A stretch of DNA of 64,000 nt from Thalassia testudinum (Eukaryota; Streptophyta; Magnoliopsida; Alismatales; Hydrocharitaceae), in contig JAZHRO010000063.1 in assembly GCA_037157565.1 (NCBI GenBank), positions 11,514,001-11,578,000 on the forward strand. Direction: 5' to 3'. This document shows, piece by piece, positions 33,290 to 45,070 of this stretch (the stretch's first letter is position 1; every line of letters starts with the position of its first letter). A program made the translations under genes and the position numbers. Under the pieces are notes generated by a model. The model was not told the DNA's origin, made no database searches, and saw only the letters and a program-made list of their open reading frames with translations.

Positions 33290-33668
33290 AATGACAAACT
33301 TGTTTTTGGTTTCAATGGTAGATAGGAAGTGGGATGGAGCTAGCTATAGAGGGACATGAGGTAGGGATGCCCTTTAGCTCCACTTCTCTGTCGTAGTTGC
33401 TGATGCTCTTGTTATTTGTATGAATTGTAGCTTACAAGAGTGACTATTTCGAGGGATGCTCTCTACATTCATATGGGGCCATAATTCCAATTCTATTGTA
33501 TGCAAATGATACAAGGTTTTTTTATGGAGGGCTCAGTAGAGGAAGCCAATCTATTCGTCTTTGTGGAACTTTTCAATGACTTTTTTAGGTTTGGGTTTAA
33601 CATGGAAAAGTTAGTTTTCATTTCCTTTGGTGTGCAGAAAGAAGTTGAGGCTTTTTTTTTGCATACTT
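33290..33668 (+). pseudogene. LINE F0 reverse transcriptase fragment, left half
   Basis: Plus-strand L1-type RT text in broken frames: FGFNGR near 33305, RGMR-GCPLAPLL (33350-33400), YANDT (33499-33513) where an active enzyme has YADD, then FFMEGSVEEA and SVFISFG-like text. The catalytic Asp has become Asn. It is cut at 33668 by Copia 1 and resumes at 44791. The left end is unclear. Confidence 0.65.
33664..33668 (+). repeat. TSD of Copia 1 (TACTT)
   Basis: TACTT here and at 44786-44790 flank the element exactly. Confidence 0.8.
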
Positions 33669-33817
33669 TGTTGTATTCCGTACTTTATATTATGTTTGCA
33701 AGGGTGTATTAGTCATTTTTGTTTGATGTTGGAGTTGTGTGTTATTTGTCCCACCTCTCTCTCTATATAAAAAGAGGTAGGGTTTTCGAAATAAATAACT
33801 TTCGTTTTCTCCTAACT
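33669..33817 (+). repeat. Copia 1 5' LTR
   Basis: 149 bp, TGTTGTATTCC...CTCCTAACT, with a TATATAAAA box near 33765. Pairs with 44637-44785. Confidence 0.9.
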
Positions 33818-33829
33818 TGGTATCAGAGC
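33818..33829 (+). promoter_or_regulatory. Copia 1 primer-binding site
   Basis: TGGTATCAGAGC, complementary to the 3' end of initiator Met tRNA, as in most plant Copia elements. Confidence 0.85.
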
Positions 33830-34054
33830 GACGATCCTAGACTGTAGCTCGTGATATCCCATCCAAATAGGCCTCAAAACCCTTCTACCGATCTCCTAAC
33901 CTATCTCCTCCGGTTGGGCACCTTAATCGGTGCCCTAGGCTCTGCCAGCGTCGTTGCTGGTGGTGCTGTCCACAGCGCCATCATTGCCCAGCCATCTCCT
34001 GACAGCGTCACCCCTCTGCAGTGTAGCCAGTGCTGCCCAATTGGCCACCTGTAG

Positions 34055-34215
34055 CGCTGCTACAGCATTGTCACTGGCTTACCGCTCCGCCCGATCACCG
34101 TTGTAGCATTGCCACAGGCTTGCTGCACCGCCTGATCATTGCTGCAGCATCGCCATGGGCTTGCTGCGTTGCCCGACTATCGCTACAGTGCTGCCACCGG
34201 CTGCTGTTGCCTTCA
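34055..34215 (+). repeat. About 41-bp minisatellite in the Copia 1 leader
   Basis: GCTGC(T/A)(A/G)CAGCAT...GGCTTGCTGC...GCCCGATCA units repeat about 3.7 times between primer-binding site and gag, with substitutions between units. Confidence 0.55.
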
Positions 34216-34492
34216 AGTGCGCCTGCAGCCGGTGCAGTTGACCCTTAAGCAACAGTAGTAGCGGTCTTGACCCTGCTTGGGTATTGCGGTGGTTGGCTAC
34301 CACCAAATCAAGATCCGTTTCACATTCTAGGCCACTGATTTCTCGTGATCTGATTATTGTTGATCAGATCAAAGGAGTTCTTGGCTTGAAAGGCCTGATT
34401 CTTGTGATTTCAGATCACAGATTGGATGCTTCACAAATAGATCTGTGAATTGAAGCCTTTCTTGTTGTGCGGGTTCGTAGACAAAGAGAAGG

Positions 34493-35527
34493 ATGGAGAC
34501 TCTTGATTCGTCCGAGGTCACTTTGGACTCTATTGTGGATAACGGGACTTATAAAAGTCCATTTTTTGGTCCTATGATAAAGCTTGATGAGACCAATTAC
34601 CTTAGGTGGTTCTATACTTTTTTGATGATTGTTAGGGGTCATGGGAAAGAGTACATTTTGTCTAATCCAGAACCTACACAGAAGATAGGTGCGAATGCCA
34701 CATGGGTCAGAGATAATGCAATGGTGTGTGCATGGATGATGAATTGTGTTATTCCTCGTATTGGTGTTAAGATTATGTATTACACCAAAACCAAACAGAT
34801 GTGGGATTATCGTCGTGAGGCATACTCTCATGAGAGGAATTCCTCTCGAGTTTTCCAGGTTTATCATGAGCTATTCTGCCTTCGTCAGGAGGGTCATTCT
34901 TTGGCCCAATATTATTCTATTGTGAAGGGCCTGCTGGAGAGACACAATGCCTATCGGCATGGGTGCACCTGTAATTCTTGGCGTGGATTCCGGAAGGAGT
35001 TAGCTGTTTCGGTCTTCCTTTCAGGTCTTGGCCCGGAGTTTACTACTGCGAGGGAACAAATCTTGACATTGCTTGAGCTACCATCTCTTGAGGAGCCCTA
35101 CAGTGGGCTTAGTTGTATTGCCCTTTAGACTCCATTGATAGATACTACTGGATAGACCTTTGCCTTGGCTGCGATCCCTTGATGTGGGAGAGGTGGATCC
35201 TCTTCACGTGGTCGTGGACGTGGATGTGGATTTGGGGGGTGTACTCGTACCCTGTGCACTTACTGTGGTCAGTTGGGACATTCAGAGGCTACATGTTGGT
35301 AGAAACATGGCAAGCCCGTAGTGGCTAATCAGGCAAGTGATATTTCTGAGACATCTCCATGTGTGATTTCTAGGGCAGAGTTTGATGATCTTCTTCAAAA
35401 GGTTTCCTAGATGACTCAGACATCTAGTATTCAGACTCCAGATATTGTTGCATATGCTTCTTTCTCCTTAGGTAGCAAGTTGGTTTGCTCTTCCTTCTCT
35501 TTGGGATTTGGTGAATGGCTGGTTGAT
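34493..35527 (+). pseudogene. Copia 1 gag, interrupted
   Basis: Starts with a Met followed by ...KLDETNYLRWFYTFLMIV, the Copia gag (UBN2-type) opening, and runs open to 35128. Frameshifts and a stop follow. The CCHC knuckle CTYCGQLGHSEATC is at about 35254-35298, followed directly by a stop (TGGTAG). The frame then reaches ...FGEWLVD at 35527, where LINE R1 enters. Confidence 0.8.
35512..35527 (+). repeat. TSD of LINE R1, left copy
   Basis: TGAATGGCTGGTTGAT here and TGAATGGTTGGTTGAT at 41464-41479 differ at one base. The duplicated codons encode the WLVD of the Copia protease. Confidence 0.8.
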
Positions 35528-35758
35528 TTTGTTTTTGAAGAAAAGAGTGGAAGATTACTTGCCTGGTAATCATCCGTAAATTGTATTAAAAAGGGGGAAA
35601 AAGAACGAACTTACAAGTTCTGTAGCAAAAAATCAGAAATAATGCTCGCCTCTCTAATCACATTGTCCACCCAACACCTTTCATTATGAAACATAGTATC
35701 GTTCCTTTGAAGCCATATACACCAGATAATAGCGATACCCTGACACCAACCCGCTATG

Positions 35759-36100
35759 TCAAGAAGAACATGATCTTTGAAGCTTGTCCAAAATCTTTGA
35801 AAATGTCTTATACACTATGCTTAAAGTAAAACTTGACCAAACATTTCTGGCAAAAACGTAGTTGAAGAATAAATGCTGCATATCTTCGTCCTCATTCTGA
35901 CAAAGAGGACATTTAGTATTCTCATTAGGAGCCCATCTAGATCTATACATTCGAGGTTTAATTCGCTTTCTTCTAAGGAACCAAAGGAATAATCTTATTT
36001 TGAGAGGAAATTTACATTTCATAATCAATCTTGAATCTCCATCAACTTGATTATTAATGGTGCCACCATCAAACAACATTTTACAAGCATGGCCAACCAA
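35759..36100 (-). pseudogene. LINE R1 ORF2 C-terminal zinc-binding domain
   Basis: Minus-strand text CKFPLKIRLFLWFLRRKR and CPLCQNEDEDMQHLFF followed by NVWSSF is the zf-RVT domain found at the end of plant L1 ORF2. More ORF2 text lies at 36241-36540. Confidence 0.8.
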
Positions 36101-36599
36101 GAATGTACCATGCTTCTAAATGTAACCATCGGGCTCTGTAGCTATAGGAGAAAAGTCATGAATAACTGCTGAAAATCATTGAAAGTAGCCTTTGAAAGAC
36201 CTGTCGGCAGCCTGATGCCCCAACAACTATGAGCTCCATCTCATAAATCTTTTATCTTAGCTTCTTTATCATCAACATGCTGAAATAACTTATGAAAAAC
36301 CTCAGAAAAGGATCCAATTTCTGACCAATTATCTCGCCAAAATTTGAAAGTACCACCATCTCCCAGAGATGGGATAAAGTGATATGCAAATTCAGAGAAA
36401 AGATGTCTAACAGAGTGCCAAAAAGTAGAAAAATCATTGGAAACAACTGCAGCCCCTTGCATCATCTTCATACAATCACCATATGAATCCCTTAGGACAA
36501 AATTCACCAAAGAATCATCATTTGACAGAAATCTAACCACTCATTTCAGCAATAAAGCCTTATTAAAATGAGATAAATTATTCACACCCAGGCCTCCTT

Positions 36600-37850
36600 T
36601 ATTCTTCGATTTACATATTTCACTCTATTTGACAAGTTGAGCAAATCTTCTCTCAGACTCTGGTCCTTTCCAAAAAAATCTCTTCCAGATTATATCAATA
36701 TGTTTTGAAATCTTTTTTGTTGGCGAAAAGACCGACAAGAACATTGAAATTGAGTTGAGAATCGACTTAAGAAACACCAACCGACCACCTCTCGAAAGGA
36801 GTCTACCACTCCAAGAAGAAAGTCTATTAGAGAATTTCTCAATCAAACTCCTCCAATCTAAAGAAGTTAGTTTGCTTCCTCTTAAAGGAAGACCAAGATA
36901 AGTGATTGGTAACCTCACCACCGATGTGTTCAATTCCAAAGCCACATTACTCTCCTCCACAGATCTCATGTTAAAAGGAACAAAACTAGCTTTGTAATTG
37001 TTTATTTTGAAATTTCCGAAAAAATCCTCACTAAAGAAGAAACATGCTTTGCATCCCTCCCACCTCCTTCAATGAAAAAAGTGGTATCATCCGCCTATTG
37101 AAGAATGGGAGTTAAAACCCTCTCATCTTCAGAAATCAAGAAGCCTTTAAAAAGACTGCCATTACAAGCTTTAAAAGCCATGGCCGCAAGAGTATCCACC
37201 GTAATATTAAAAAGCATCGGCACTAACGGACAACCTTGACATACTTCTCTTTGTGGCTGAATCCAAGGTCCATTAGCCTTTCCATTAATCAACACCGAAA
37301 AGGAAGACGTAGTAACATACTTCATCAAAGAAATCTAGGTGTCTGGGAGACCCTTACTCTTAAGAATATCCCATAAATACCTCTAGGCATTCGAATCGTA
37401 AGCCTTTGTAAAGTCCACTTTCCAAAGAAACGAAGAACATCCCCTTTTTTTCCAGGACATTAAGAACTCTTCAGCCAAAACATAAGAATCCTAAAGGGAT
37501 CTCCCTTTAATAAAAGCTGTTTGGACTGGAGAAATAATATCAGGGAGAGCAGAATGTAACCGATTAGCTAGGATTTTAGCAACTAAAAGATAGATGCTAT
37601 TCAATAAAGCGATAGGTCTAAAATCCTCTAACTGCTCCATATTGCCTTTCTTTGGAAGTAAAAACAAATAAAACTTGTTCAACCTCTCAAATCCTTCATT
37701 TCTTGAGAAGACCTCCTTAACCATAGCAACAACATCTGTACCAACAACATCCCACAACTCCTTGTAGAAAACAATATGCAAGCCATCTGGACTAGGGGCT
37801 CCTTCTGCCTTCATCCCACATATTGCAGTAAGAACTTCCTCATCAACTTA
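36600..37850 (-). pseudogene. LINE R1 reverse transcriptase
   Basis: On the minus strand: EGAPSPDGLHIVFYKELWD (37740-37810), LLPKKGN...FRPIALLNS, SFSVLINGKANGPW, CQGCPLVPMLFN (37190-37230), then LQ-stop-ADDT with TAG at 37095-37097 replacing the Tyr of YADD, then LPITYLGLPLRG (36880-36910) and the following LINE-conserved segment. Several stops and frameshifts; non-functional. Confidence 0.85.
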
Positions 37851-38137
37851 TTTAACAAGGGCCTGTTTTGCTTCCTCATCAATTTGCTCCATTTCCAAAG
37901 AAGGCAAACACTACAACCCACACTTGTTCTTCCTAGTGAAATTTTGAAAATAATTTTTAAAAGCAGAACATATCTCTTCTTTTTTCTTCAAGATCTCATC
38001 TCCAGCCTTAATACAATTAATCATGTTGCGCATTCTTCTCGCATTGGCTGATAAGTGAAAAAATTTTGTATTCGCATCACCTTCTTTAAGCCATAGCTAT
38101 CTAGATTTTTACCTTCAGTTCATCTTCTTGTGATCTT

Positions 38138-39140
38138 TTAAAACAATAGCCTGGAATTTTCTTCCCTTATTACAATCCTCCGATGAAAGTAGGGCAACCT
38201 TCTCTTTTTGTCAAAATTTGAAATCTGTATGAGAGCATCGGGTCTTCTCTCTTCCCTACGCTTCTTTAGATCATGACTGAAATCAATCATAGTTGATCTA
38301 ATAGCTCTGATTCTATCAAATAAAGTACGAGTGGTTGAGGATGACGCATAGGTAGAATTCCACTCTTCTCGTATCATCTCCTTGAAGTCAAGTTCCTTAA
38401 GCCAAGACTTGTGGAATTTAAAATAAGAAGAGTATCTTACATTATTGTTGCTACGCCATAATAAGGGGGAATGATTAGAGAAAGGTCTGTCACAAACCAC
38501 CACATCCGCCAGCTGAAAATGTTCTACCATTCCAATGTTGCATAAAAATTTATCTATACATGACATGGCTCCATTTCCATTCCTCCAAGTATAATAAGCA
38601 CCAGAAATTGACAAATCAATAAGCTCCAGATCTTGAACCACCTGCTGAAACTGAGTAGTTGAACTATCAAACTTGCCATCCGGTCTATTCGACGACCAAT
38701 GAGTAGCATTGAAATCACCACAAATCAACCAAGGCATACCATCAACAGAGAAAGAGATCTATCTGAGCTCATCCCAAAACAACCCCCTTTCATTATTATC
38801 ACAAGGCCCATAGACCATAGTAAGCGTAAACAAAAAACCATCTTGCTTTCTAGACAATAAAGCCGTCAAAGTTCTTCTATTTTTATAACAAGAAGATAAC
38901 TCCAAATAATCATCATTCCACATCATGAGAACTCCTGATCTACCAGTAGCTGCCAAATCTAGACACATTGTGTACAGATCTCCACAAATACTTTTTTTTA
39001 AAATAAGTCATATCCTCCAAATGAGTTTCCTGGAGACAAACAACATCAACCCTCCAATTAACCAAATACCTCTTCATAATTTACCGTCTCTTATCATCTC
39101 TGAGGTCCCTGACATTCCAAGTGAAAACATTAACTATTGA
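38138..39140 (-). pseudogene. LINE R1 endonuclease domain
   Basis: The minus strand begins VFTWNVRDLRDDKRR (about 39130-39085), then VCLQETHLEDM, GRSGVLMMWN, TMVYGPCDN, WLICGDFNATHW (38700-38735), FTWR-like YYTWRNGNG and FSNHSPLLW (38455-38490). These are the ordered motifs of an AP-type (EEP) endonuclease of L1 elements. Stops separate the blocks. Confidence 0.85.
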
Positions 39141-40037
39141 TATTATTTTTCATTCTCCCTTTATGAACCCTCTTTGCACCAATCACCTTGGCCACAATGT
39201 CATCAATTTCTTCCTTCCGAGTGCCTGTAACAAAACTCGAAGTTGTTCTCTTCCTTCTGTAGCAGGCGTTGATAACCAATCTATGTCTTTGTGGCAAAGC
39301 AGTAATATGACTAGAGGACCTGCTAGATTTATGTGAAGATGCTTTCCTATGATTGAATCTGGATTTTATTCTTGAGTTGATGTTAGAATGGCTCGTGTCA
39401 TTCACATCTGACCTTGCATCCTTTAGATCCACCTCCACTTCTTGATCAACACCCATTACTTCATCCTACAAGGAATTCGTAGCAGCAGTAGACGCAGGAA
39501 AAGCACAATGGGAAACATCAATCATAGGTGCATCGCAAGTGAACTCACCACAACCAAACCCATTCATGGGTCCGGTAGCCATGTGTGAATGGCAAAATGT
39601 GTCTGACTCCTCATCACTCAAACTCCTATATGTCCCATTTTATAGATCAGAAGAAACCCGCCACTGGCGTTTCACTCTCCTGCAAACAAATCGGGATAGC
39701 AGTACCCATCGACTTTGCAAGGCATAAAAGGTGATCATTCGAATCATGGCAGGTATGCTTACCACAACCGGACCCTAGATAGGGTTCGATATCCTCTTGT
39801 GGATTCTAATCAAACTCCAGTGCCCCACTAGCAGTAGGAGAGTATCCGGTTGCATGCTTCCACGCCCCATCAGGTTGCTCCTCACCACAGGAAAGAGAAC
39901 AACAGTAGCTTGCTATTGCATGAAATCCCTATGGGAGTCACGATGTTGCTCCAACTGTGATGACTCCAGTAGGTTGTCTTGATCGTGCATCGTCCCTTGA
40001 AGCTACTGCTATGAAGAAGCCATCAGGGCATCCCGAC

Positions 40038-41411
40038 TCAGTTGTGCCCAGATCTCGCAGCACATTGGGTCCTGCAATTGAGGACACGTGGTAGCCCTAG
40101 AGGCCCAATCTCCATTGCCAAAATTAGGCAAACAGTAATAAAAAACAATTTAGGAAACTCACCAACTCTGGATCCAAAAATGGATCCGGATGCCACCTGT
40201 GTGAACCCTTGAAAATGACCTTCCAAATTAGCAATTGATTTTGAAAAAGTGGCCAAAAAAGGAAGGCCAACGTTGCAACTCTCTACACGGTTGGCATTAA
40301 AGTGTCCATCAATCAAGCCACCAGTCTCCTCACAAGTTTTTAGATTAAAATTTTGAATGTCAGAATCAATGAGTGATGCCACCTTTCTAGGCCTCCATTC
40401 CCTTAATTTCTTGCCCACATCACGCCTCACCAAATCTGGCTCCTTGGAATTCAAACCATCCACACCATGGTTGCCGAATGAAGCTCCAAGCTTGGTTGAG
40501 ATCACCTTCGATTTTGCAGCTCCATCAAAACTCGGCTGGGAATGTTTCTTATCATGCTTTGGCACCCTTGCCGATACAATCTCAGCATAGGAAAGAGGTT
40601 TTCTCCCCATAGAAGTCAAATCTTTGAAGGTAAGGATGCAAGCACAACCACCAAACCGTAAAATCTCCTTTAAAGGGAGAGATTTCCCAACCAAAAGCTC
40701 ACCCTCCACCTCAACTGAAGAAGCATCCCCTTCATGCAATCCAATACCAACGCATCTACGAACTCTCGCAAAAGACGAACAAACATCCACAATCGTCTGA
40801 ACAGTTCGCAACCTTAAAGGGATCTCGATAATTTGAAAACGAACAATCGGCCATAATGGGATCTGTTCATCAGAGGCTCCTTCGTAAATACTCGGATTAG
40901 ACCACCGAAGTAAAACTCCACCAACCAAGAATTCTTTAAAACAAAGATGATCAACATCTGTATCCTCAAGACCAAAAAGTGAAAACTTCGTCTCCGATAA
41001 AATCGTAACCTTCTAGGCCCTCGATTTCAAACCACCTCGAAATGAAAAAGATTTAACCTCAACACTGACTACTCCATGTTGGGAAATACCAATCAGGGAG
41101 CATTTCAGCAAGGAATCCAACTCTTCTATCTCCAGAGATCAAGCAGCCAACACAGCTGACTCTGGCGTCATACAAGAGGGAGGCGAAGGAAGATGATCAT
41201 TTCCAGCCAACCGACCAGCGAGATCTCTCCTGGGGCAACTCCATCTCCTATGATCCCTCCCACGACAAAGCAGACATAGAACTGGATCACGGTAGTCCTT
41301 AGCCATATGTCCCCGACCTCTACACTTGAAGCGCACCACCTTTGAGAGGCTAGAAGCACCTATCGCCCCTCTCCAACCTCGCCCTCTCACCTCCCTCCAC
41401 CGACCTCTCAT
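40038..41411 (-). pseudogene. LINE R1 ORF1 with CCHC knuckles
   Basis: Minus strand 41411-41139 is Arg-rich, then RFKCRGRGHMAKDYRD and CLLCRGRDHRRWSC, two knuckles of which the first has its last Cys replaced by Tyr. The second open part (40928-40038, 296 codons) is a nucleic-acid-binding-type ORF1 body (SSFARVRRCVGIGLHEGD, GRKPLSYAEIVS). Nearly the same order is seen in R2 and F3. Confidence 0.75.
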
Positions 41412-41463
41412 CCCTTATTATTGCTCTTAGTTGAAAATAATAAAAACACAAATGTGACAGTTC

Positions 41464-42895
41464 TGAATGGTTGGTTGATAGTGGTGCCTCAAAGCACTTG
41501 TGTGGAGACCATGGGTCTTTTCCTGTGATGAGCCCTGTTTTATCAAGGAAGACAGTTCAGGTGGCTGATGGTTGCCATTCCCCTGTGATTGGAATGGGAA
41601 ATGTTCCGTTATCCTCTACTTTTCAGCTATCCAATGTCCTCTATGCTATGAATTTTCCCCTTAGTTTACTTTCTGTGAATAGTATTACAAAATGCTTAAA
41701 TTGTCGTGCTATTTTTGATGCCAAGTTGTGTGTCTTGCAGGACAAGCTCACGGGGAGGATGATTGGTGGAGGATGTGAGGAAGGAGAGGTGTATCGTCTG
41801 AGTTGTTCACCTATTATTGTTGTTACTGTTGGCCATATGGGAGGTGCATCTGGGTCTCCACTCCAAGGGCATCTTCGCCTTGGTCACCTACCCCTTGAGT
41901 GCCTCAGATGTGTTTTGCCTTATATTTCGTCCACTGCTTCTATTGTTTGTGATGCTTATCAACTGAATAAGCATCATCGTGCCAGTTTTTCTGCCTCCAC
42001 TTATTTTGGGTTTCTTCTGTTTTCCAGCTTGTTCATATGGATGTATGGGATCCTAGTCGTATTCTTGATAGGCTAGGTCATAGATATTTCTTGGTTTTGG
42101 TTGATTATTTTTCCCGTGTTTCTCGAATGGAAACATTGTGGAAAGTTTTGTTGCTTAAATAAAGACCCAGTTTTCTATTCTTATTCGGATGTTTCAATCT
42201 AATAATGCATTGAAATTTTGCACTACTCGCTTGTGTTCATTCTATAAATCCAACGGCATTATTCATCAAACTACTTGCATTCATACCTCTTAACAGAACG
42301 GGGTGGCTGAGAGGAAATATAGACACTTACTTGATGTTGCCTGTACCATATTGATTCATCATTCAGTCCCATCTTTATATTGGGGTGATGCGGTGTTAAC
42401 TGCAGGTTTTCTTATTAATAGAATGCCCAATGCTGCTCTTCATGAGCAAATTCCTTGGTAGGTTTTGTATCCTAATAGACCGATCTTTTATGTTCCACCT
42501 TGGGTTTTCAGATGTGTGGCGTTTGTTCACATTCTTGGTCCTAGATGGGACAAACTAGCACCTAGAGCGGTGACGTGTGTTTTTCTGGGCTATTTGCGAA
42601 CATGAAAGGCTACCATTGTTTTGATCCTGTTACTTCTCAACATTTTGTGTTTGCTGATGTTACTTTCCATGAGGCTATTCCATATTTTTTTACATCTGGT
42701 AGAGAGTTACCTCATACTCTTGATGTTGCCCCTATGCCCAAACCACCTATATCCTTTGGTGCTATTCCTGATACAGATACTTTCACTCCTGTTGTCCCTG
42801 AAAAACAGTGCTATATTGAGTTCATTTGCACTTATGTTAGACCACATACTACTTTGTAGGTTCCTCCTCCGACTCCGTTAGCCTCCTCAGACAAA
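41464..42895 (+). pseudogene. Copia 1 protease and integrase, decayed
   Basis: Protease WLVDSGASKHLCGD resumes after the LINE R1 insertion (TSD copy 41464-41479). The pre-integrase part LRLGHLPLECLRCVL...CDAY is at 41865-41965; the second zinc-ligand Cys of CDAC is Tyr here. Integrase core text (HMDVWDPSR, YFLVLVDYFSRV, GVAERKYRHLLDVA) spans 42030-42350 with many stops and a frameshift. The C-terminal part 42575-42859 has YHCFDPVTSQHFVFADVTF. Confidence 0.8.
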
Positions 42896-43966
42896 GTGAG
42901 CTCTGCACCCTTAGACACTAATGATTATGTGCTTAGTGATGCAGATGGGTTTCCTATTGTTCCTCACGAGGAGCAGGATCTTGATCTTCTGATTGCCATT
43001 CAGAAGGCCCCTCGGAGTTGTGCGCAATATCATGTTGCAGGTGACCTTGTGACAGATGGCTTGGGGACAGAACTTGCTAGTTTTTGTCATGCTTTGGAAG
43101 ATACTCACATTCCTACAACATATCAGGAGGCCATGCTTGATCCGAAGTGGCGTCAGGCCAGGGATGAGGAGATGGTCGCTCTTCAGGGTCAAGGCACATG
43201 GGAGTTGACATTTTTGCCACAGGGGTCCACTGTTGTTGGGTACCGTTGGATTTTTGCCTTGAAGTACAACCCGGATGGCTCGGTTGCAAGGTATAAAGCT
43301 AGATTAGTTGCAGAGGGATTTACTTAAACTTATGGAGTAGATTTTTTTGACGCTTTTTCATTTGTTGCTCGCTTGTCTATTGTACGTATTCTTGTGGTAC
43401 TTGTGGTGCACAAGGTTTGGCCATTGTATCAACTTGATGTAAAAAATGCATCCTTATATGGAGATTTGCAGGAAGAAGTTTTTATGTAGCAGCCTTCTGG
43501 ATATGAAAGTCAAGGGGAGTGTGTATGCAGGTTATGCAAGGTGATCTATGGCCTTAGGCAAAGTCCTCATGCCTGGTTCCAGAAATTATCTCAAGTGGTG
43601 GAATCAATGGGATTTCAGGGATCCTCAGCAGATCATTCCTTGTTTGTCAGGAAAACAGGAAAAGGTATCACTATTATTCTTGTGTATGTGGATGATTTGA
43701 TTGTTACAGGGTATGACTATGAGGGGATAAAGGAGATTAAGAGATGTCTGGTTGAACAATTTGTAATGGACTTGGGTTCATTGAGATACTTTCTGGGGAG
43801 AGAAGTGGCTCTTAGTAAGAGTGGTGTTGTTTTGTCCCAAAGGAAGTATGCTCTTGATGTTCTACAGGAAGTTGGCATGCTAGGAGCCATAGTAGCCAAT
43901 ATACCTATGGATTCCACGGGACATTTATATGATTCTGAGGCTGAGACTGTGGATTGCAGGCAGTAG
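42896..43966 (+). pseudogene. Copia 1 reverse transcriptase, three stops
   Basis: Text reads KWRQARDEEMVALQ, GTWELTFLPQG, VGYRWIFALKYNPDGSVARY, LVAEGFT-stop-TYGVDFFDAF, LYQLDVKNASLYGDLQEEVFM-stop-QPSG, VIYGLRQSPHAWFQKL and LVYVDDLIVTG with an intact YVDD. Stops are at 43325-43327 (TAA), 43486-43488 (TAG) and 43964-43966. The first two sit where a Gln codon is expected (CAA, CAG). Confidence 0.85.
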
Positions 43967-44043
43967 AGACAGCTTGTTGGGAAACTGTTATATCACCATT
44001 ACCAGACCAGACATCTTATGCTATTGGCAGATTAAGTTAGTTC

Positions 44044-44629
44044 ATGGCAAAACCTACTAGACAACATTGGGATGTTGCAATGATGGTACTTAGATACATC
44101 AAGAAGACTCTCGGAAAGGGTCTTCTGTTTACCAGAGGGACTTCTATGACAGTAGTGGGTTATTTCGATGGTGATTATGCGGGATGTCACTTGGATCAGA
44201 AGTACTATAGGTTTTTGTACCTATGTTATAGGAAATCTTGTTACCTGGAAGAGAAAGAAATAGAGAGCAGTTGTTAGATCTAGTGATGAATCAGAGTATA
44301 GGGCAATGGCCCAGATAGCAGCAGAGATGATGTGGATTCGTTCTTTGTTGACTGATTTGCACATTCAGATTGATGGTCCTATGGAGATGCGATGTGATAA
44401 TAGAGCAGCTACCTATATAGCTAATAACTCTATGTTTCATGAGCGCACAAAGTATGTAGAGGTTGACCATCATTACACCAGGGACATCATTCAAAAAGGA
44501 CTGCTCTACACAACTCCTATTTCTACTGATGATCAGACAGCAGACATATTTACTAAGCCACTTATCAAATCTATTTTTGATGCATGTTGTTTCAAGCTGA
44601 GCATGATAGATATTTATGCTTTAGCTTGA
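44044..44629 (+). pseudogene. Copia 1 RNase H and C-terminus
   Basis: AKPTRQHWDVAMMVLRYIK, VVGYFDGDYAG, then after stops the stretch AAEMMWIRSLLTDLHI, CDNRAATYIANN, FHERTKYVEVDHHY, TADIFTKPL. This is the RNase H end of a plant Copia. The terminal stop is followed at once by the polypurine tract and 3' LTR. Confidence 0.85.
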
Positions 44630-44636
44630 GGGGGAG

Positions 44637-44785
44637 TGTTGCACTCCATACTTTATATTATGTTTGCAGGGGTGTATTAGTCATTTTTGTTTTATGTTAG
44701 AGTTGTGTGTTATTCGTCCCTCCTCTCTCTGTATATAAAGAGAGGTAGGGTTTCTAGAATAAATAACTTTCGTTTTCTCCTAACT
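44637..44785 (+). repeat. Copia 1 3' LTR
   Basis: 149 bp, preceded by GAGGGGGAG and followed by TSD TACTT (44786-44790). Confidence 0.9.
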
Positions 44786-44790
44786 TACTT

Positions 44791-45070
44791 TGAAGAGCGT
44801 ACTACCTTTGAAATATTTAGGCTTGCCACTAATAGGTAGAAGCCTCAACTTGAAGGATTAGTTGCCCGTTATTGTATGTGATCCTAAAAAGGAGGTTGGG
44901 GGGTTGAAGATTTTGGCTCCTCGCCAGAAGGGGGATGTCCGGTGGAGTAAAGATTGGAAGCTTTCTTACTTTTGGCACAGGGAGTTAAGGCTTGTTGAGA
45001 AGTAGGAAGGAATTAGGCTAGATCTCCATTTGGCCTAATATCAAGATCAAGCTTGCCAAGCCATGGCTTG
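44791..45070 (+). pseudogene. LINE F0 fragment, right half
   Basis: Continues the RT reading directly after the Copia TSD with LPLKYLGLPLIGRSLNLK (44805-44860), the standard L1 motif downstream of YADD, then GGLKILAPRQKGDVRWSKDW-like text in broken frames. It proves that 33290-33668 and this piece were one sequence before Copia 1 arrived. Confidence 0.7.

Larger units (their letters stand above)
35528..41463 (-). mobile_element. LINE R1: L1-type retrotransposon, minus strand
   Basis: 5936 bp, apparently near full length, with a 16-bp TSD (15 matches). The 3' end is at left, with an A-rich tail (CAAAAACAAA on the minus strand). Order on the minus strand: ORF1 with CCHC knuckles, endonuclease, RT, and a C-terminal Cys/His domain. 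Frames are broken many times and the RT motif YADD has lost its Tyr to a stop, so it is inactive. It lies exactly in the protease of Copia 1. Confidence 0.9.
33669..44785 (+). mobile_element. Copia 1: Ty1/copia element, split by LINE R1
   Basis: Bounded by 149-bp LTRs (33669-33817 and 44637-44785), primer-binding site TGGTATCAGAGC (33818-33829), polypurine tract GAGGGGGAG (44628-44636) and TSD TACTT. Domains in order: gag with CCHC knuckle, protease, integrase, RT, RNase H, so Ty1/copia. Removing LINE R1 leaves about 5.2 kb. By eye the LTRs differ at about 14 of 149 positions, so the insertion is old. It is coding-dead: integrase is riddled with stops, and RT has TAA at 43325 and TAG at 43486. 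It lies inside LINE F0. Confidence 0.9.
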
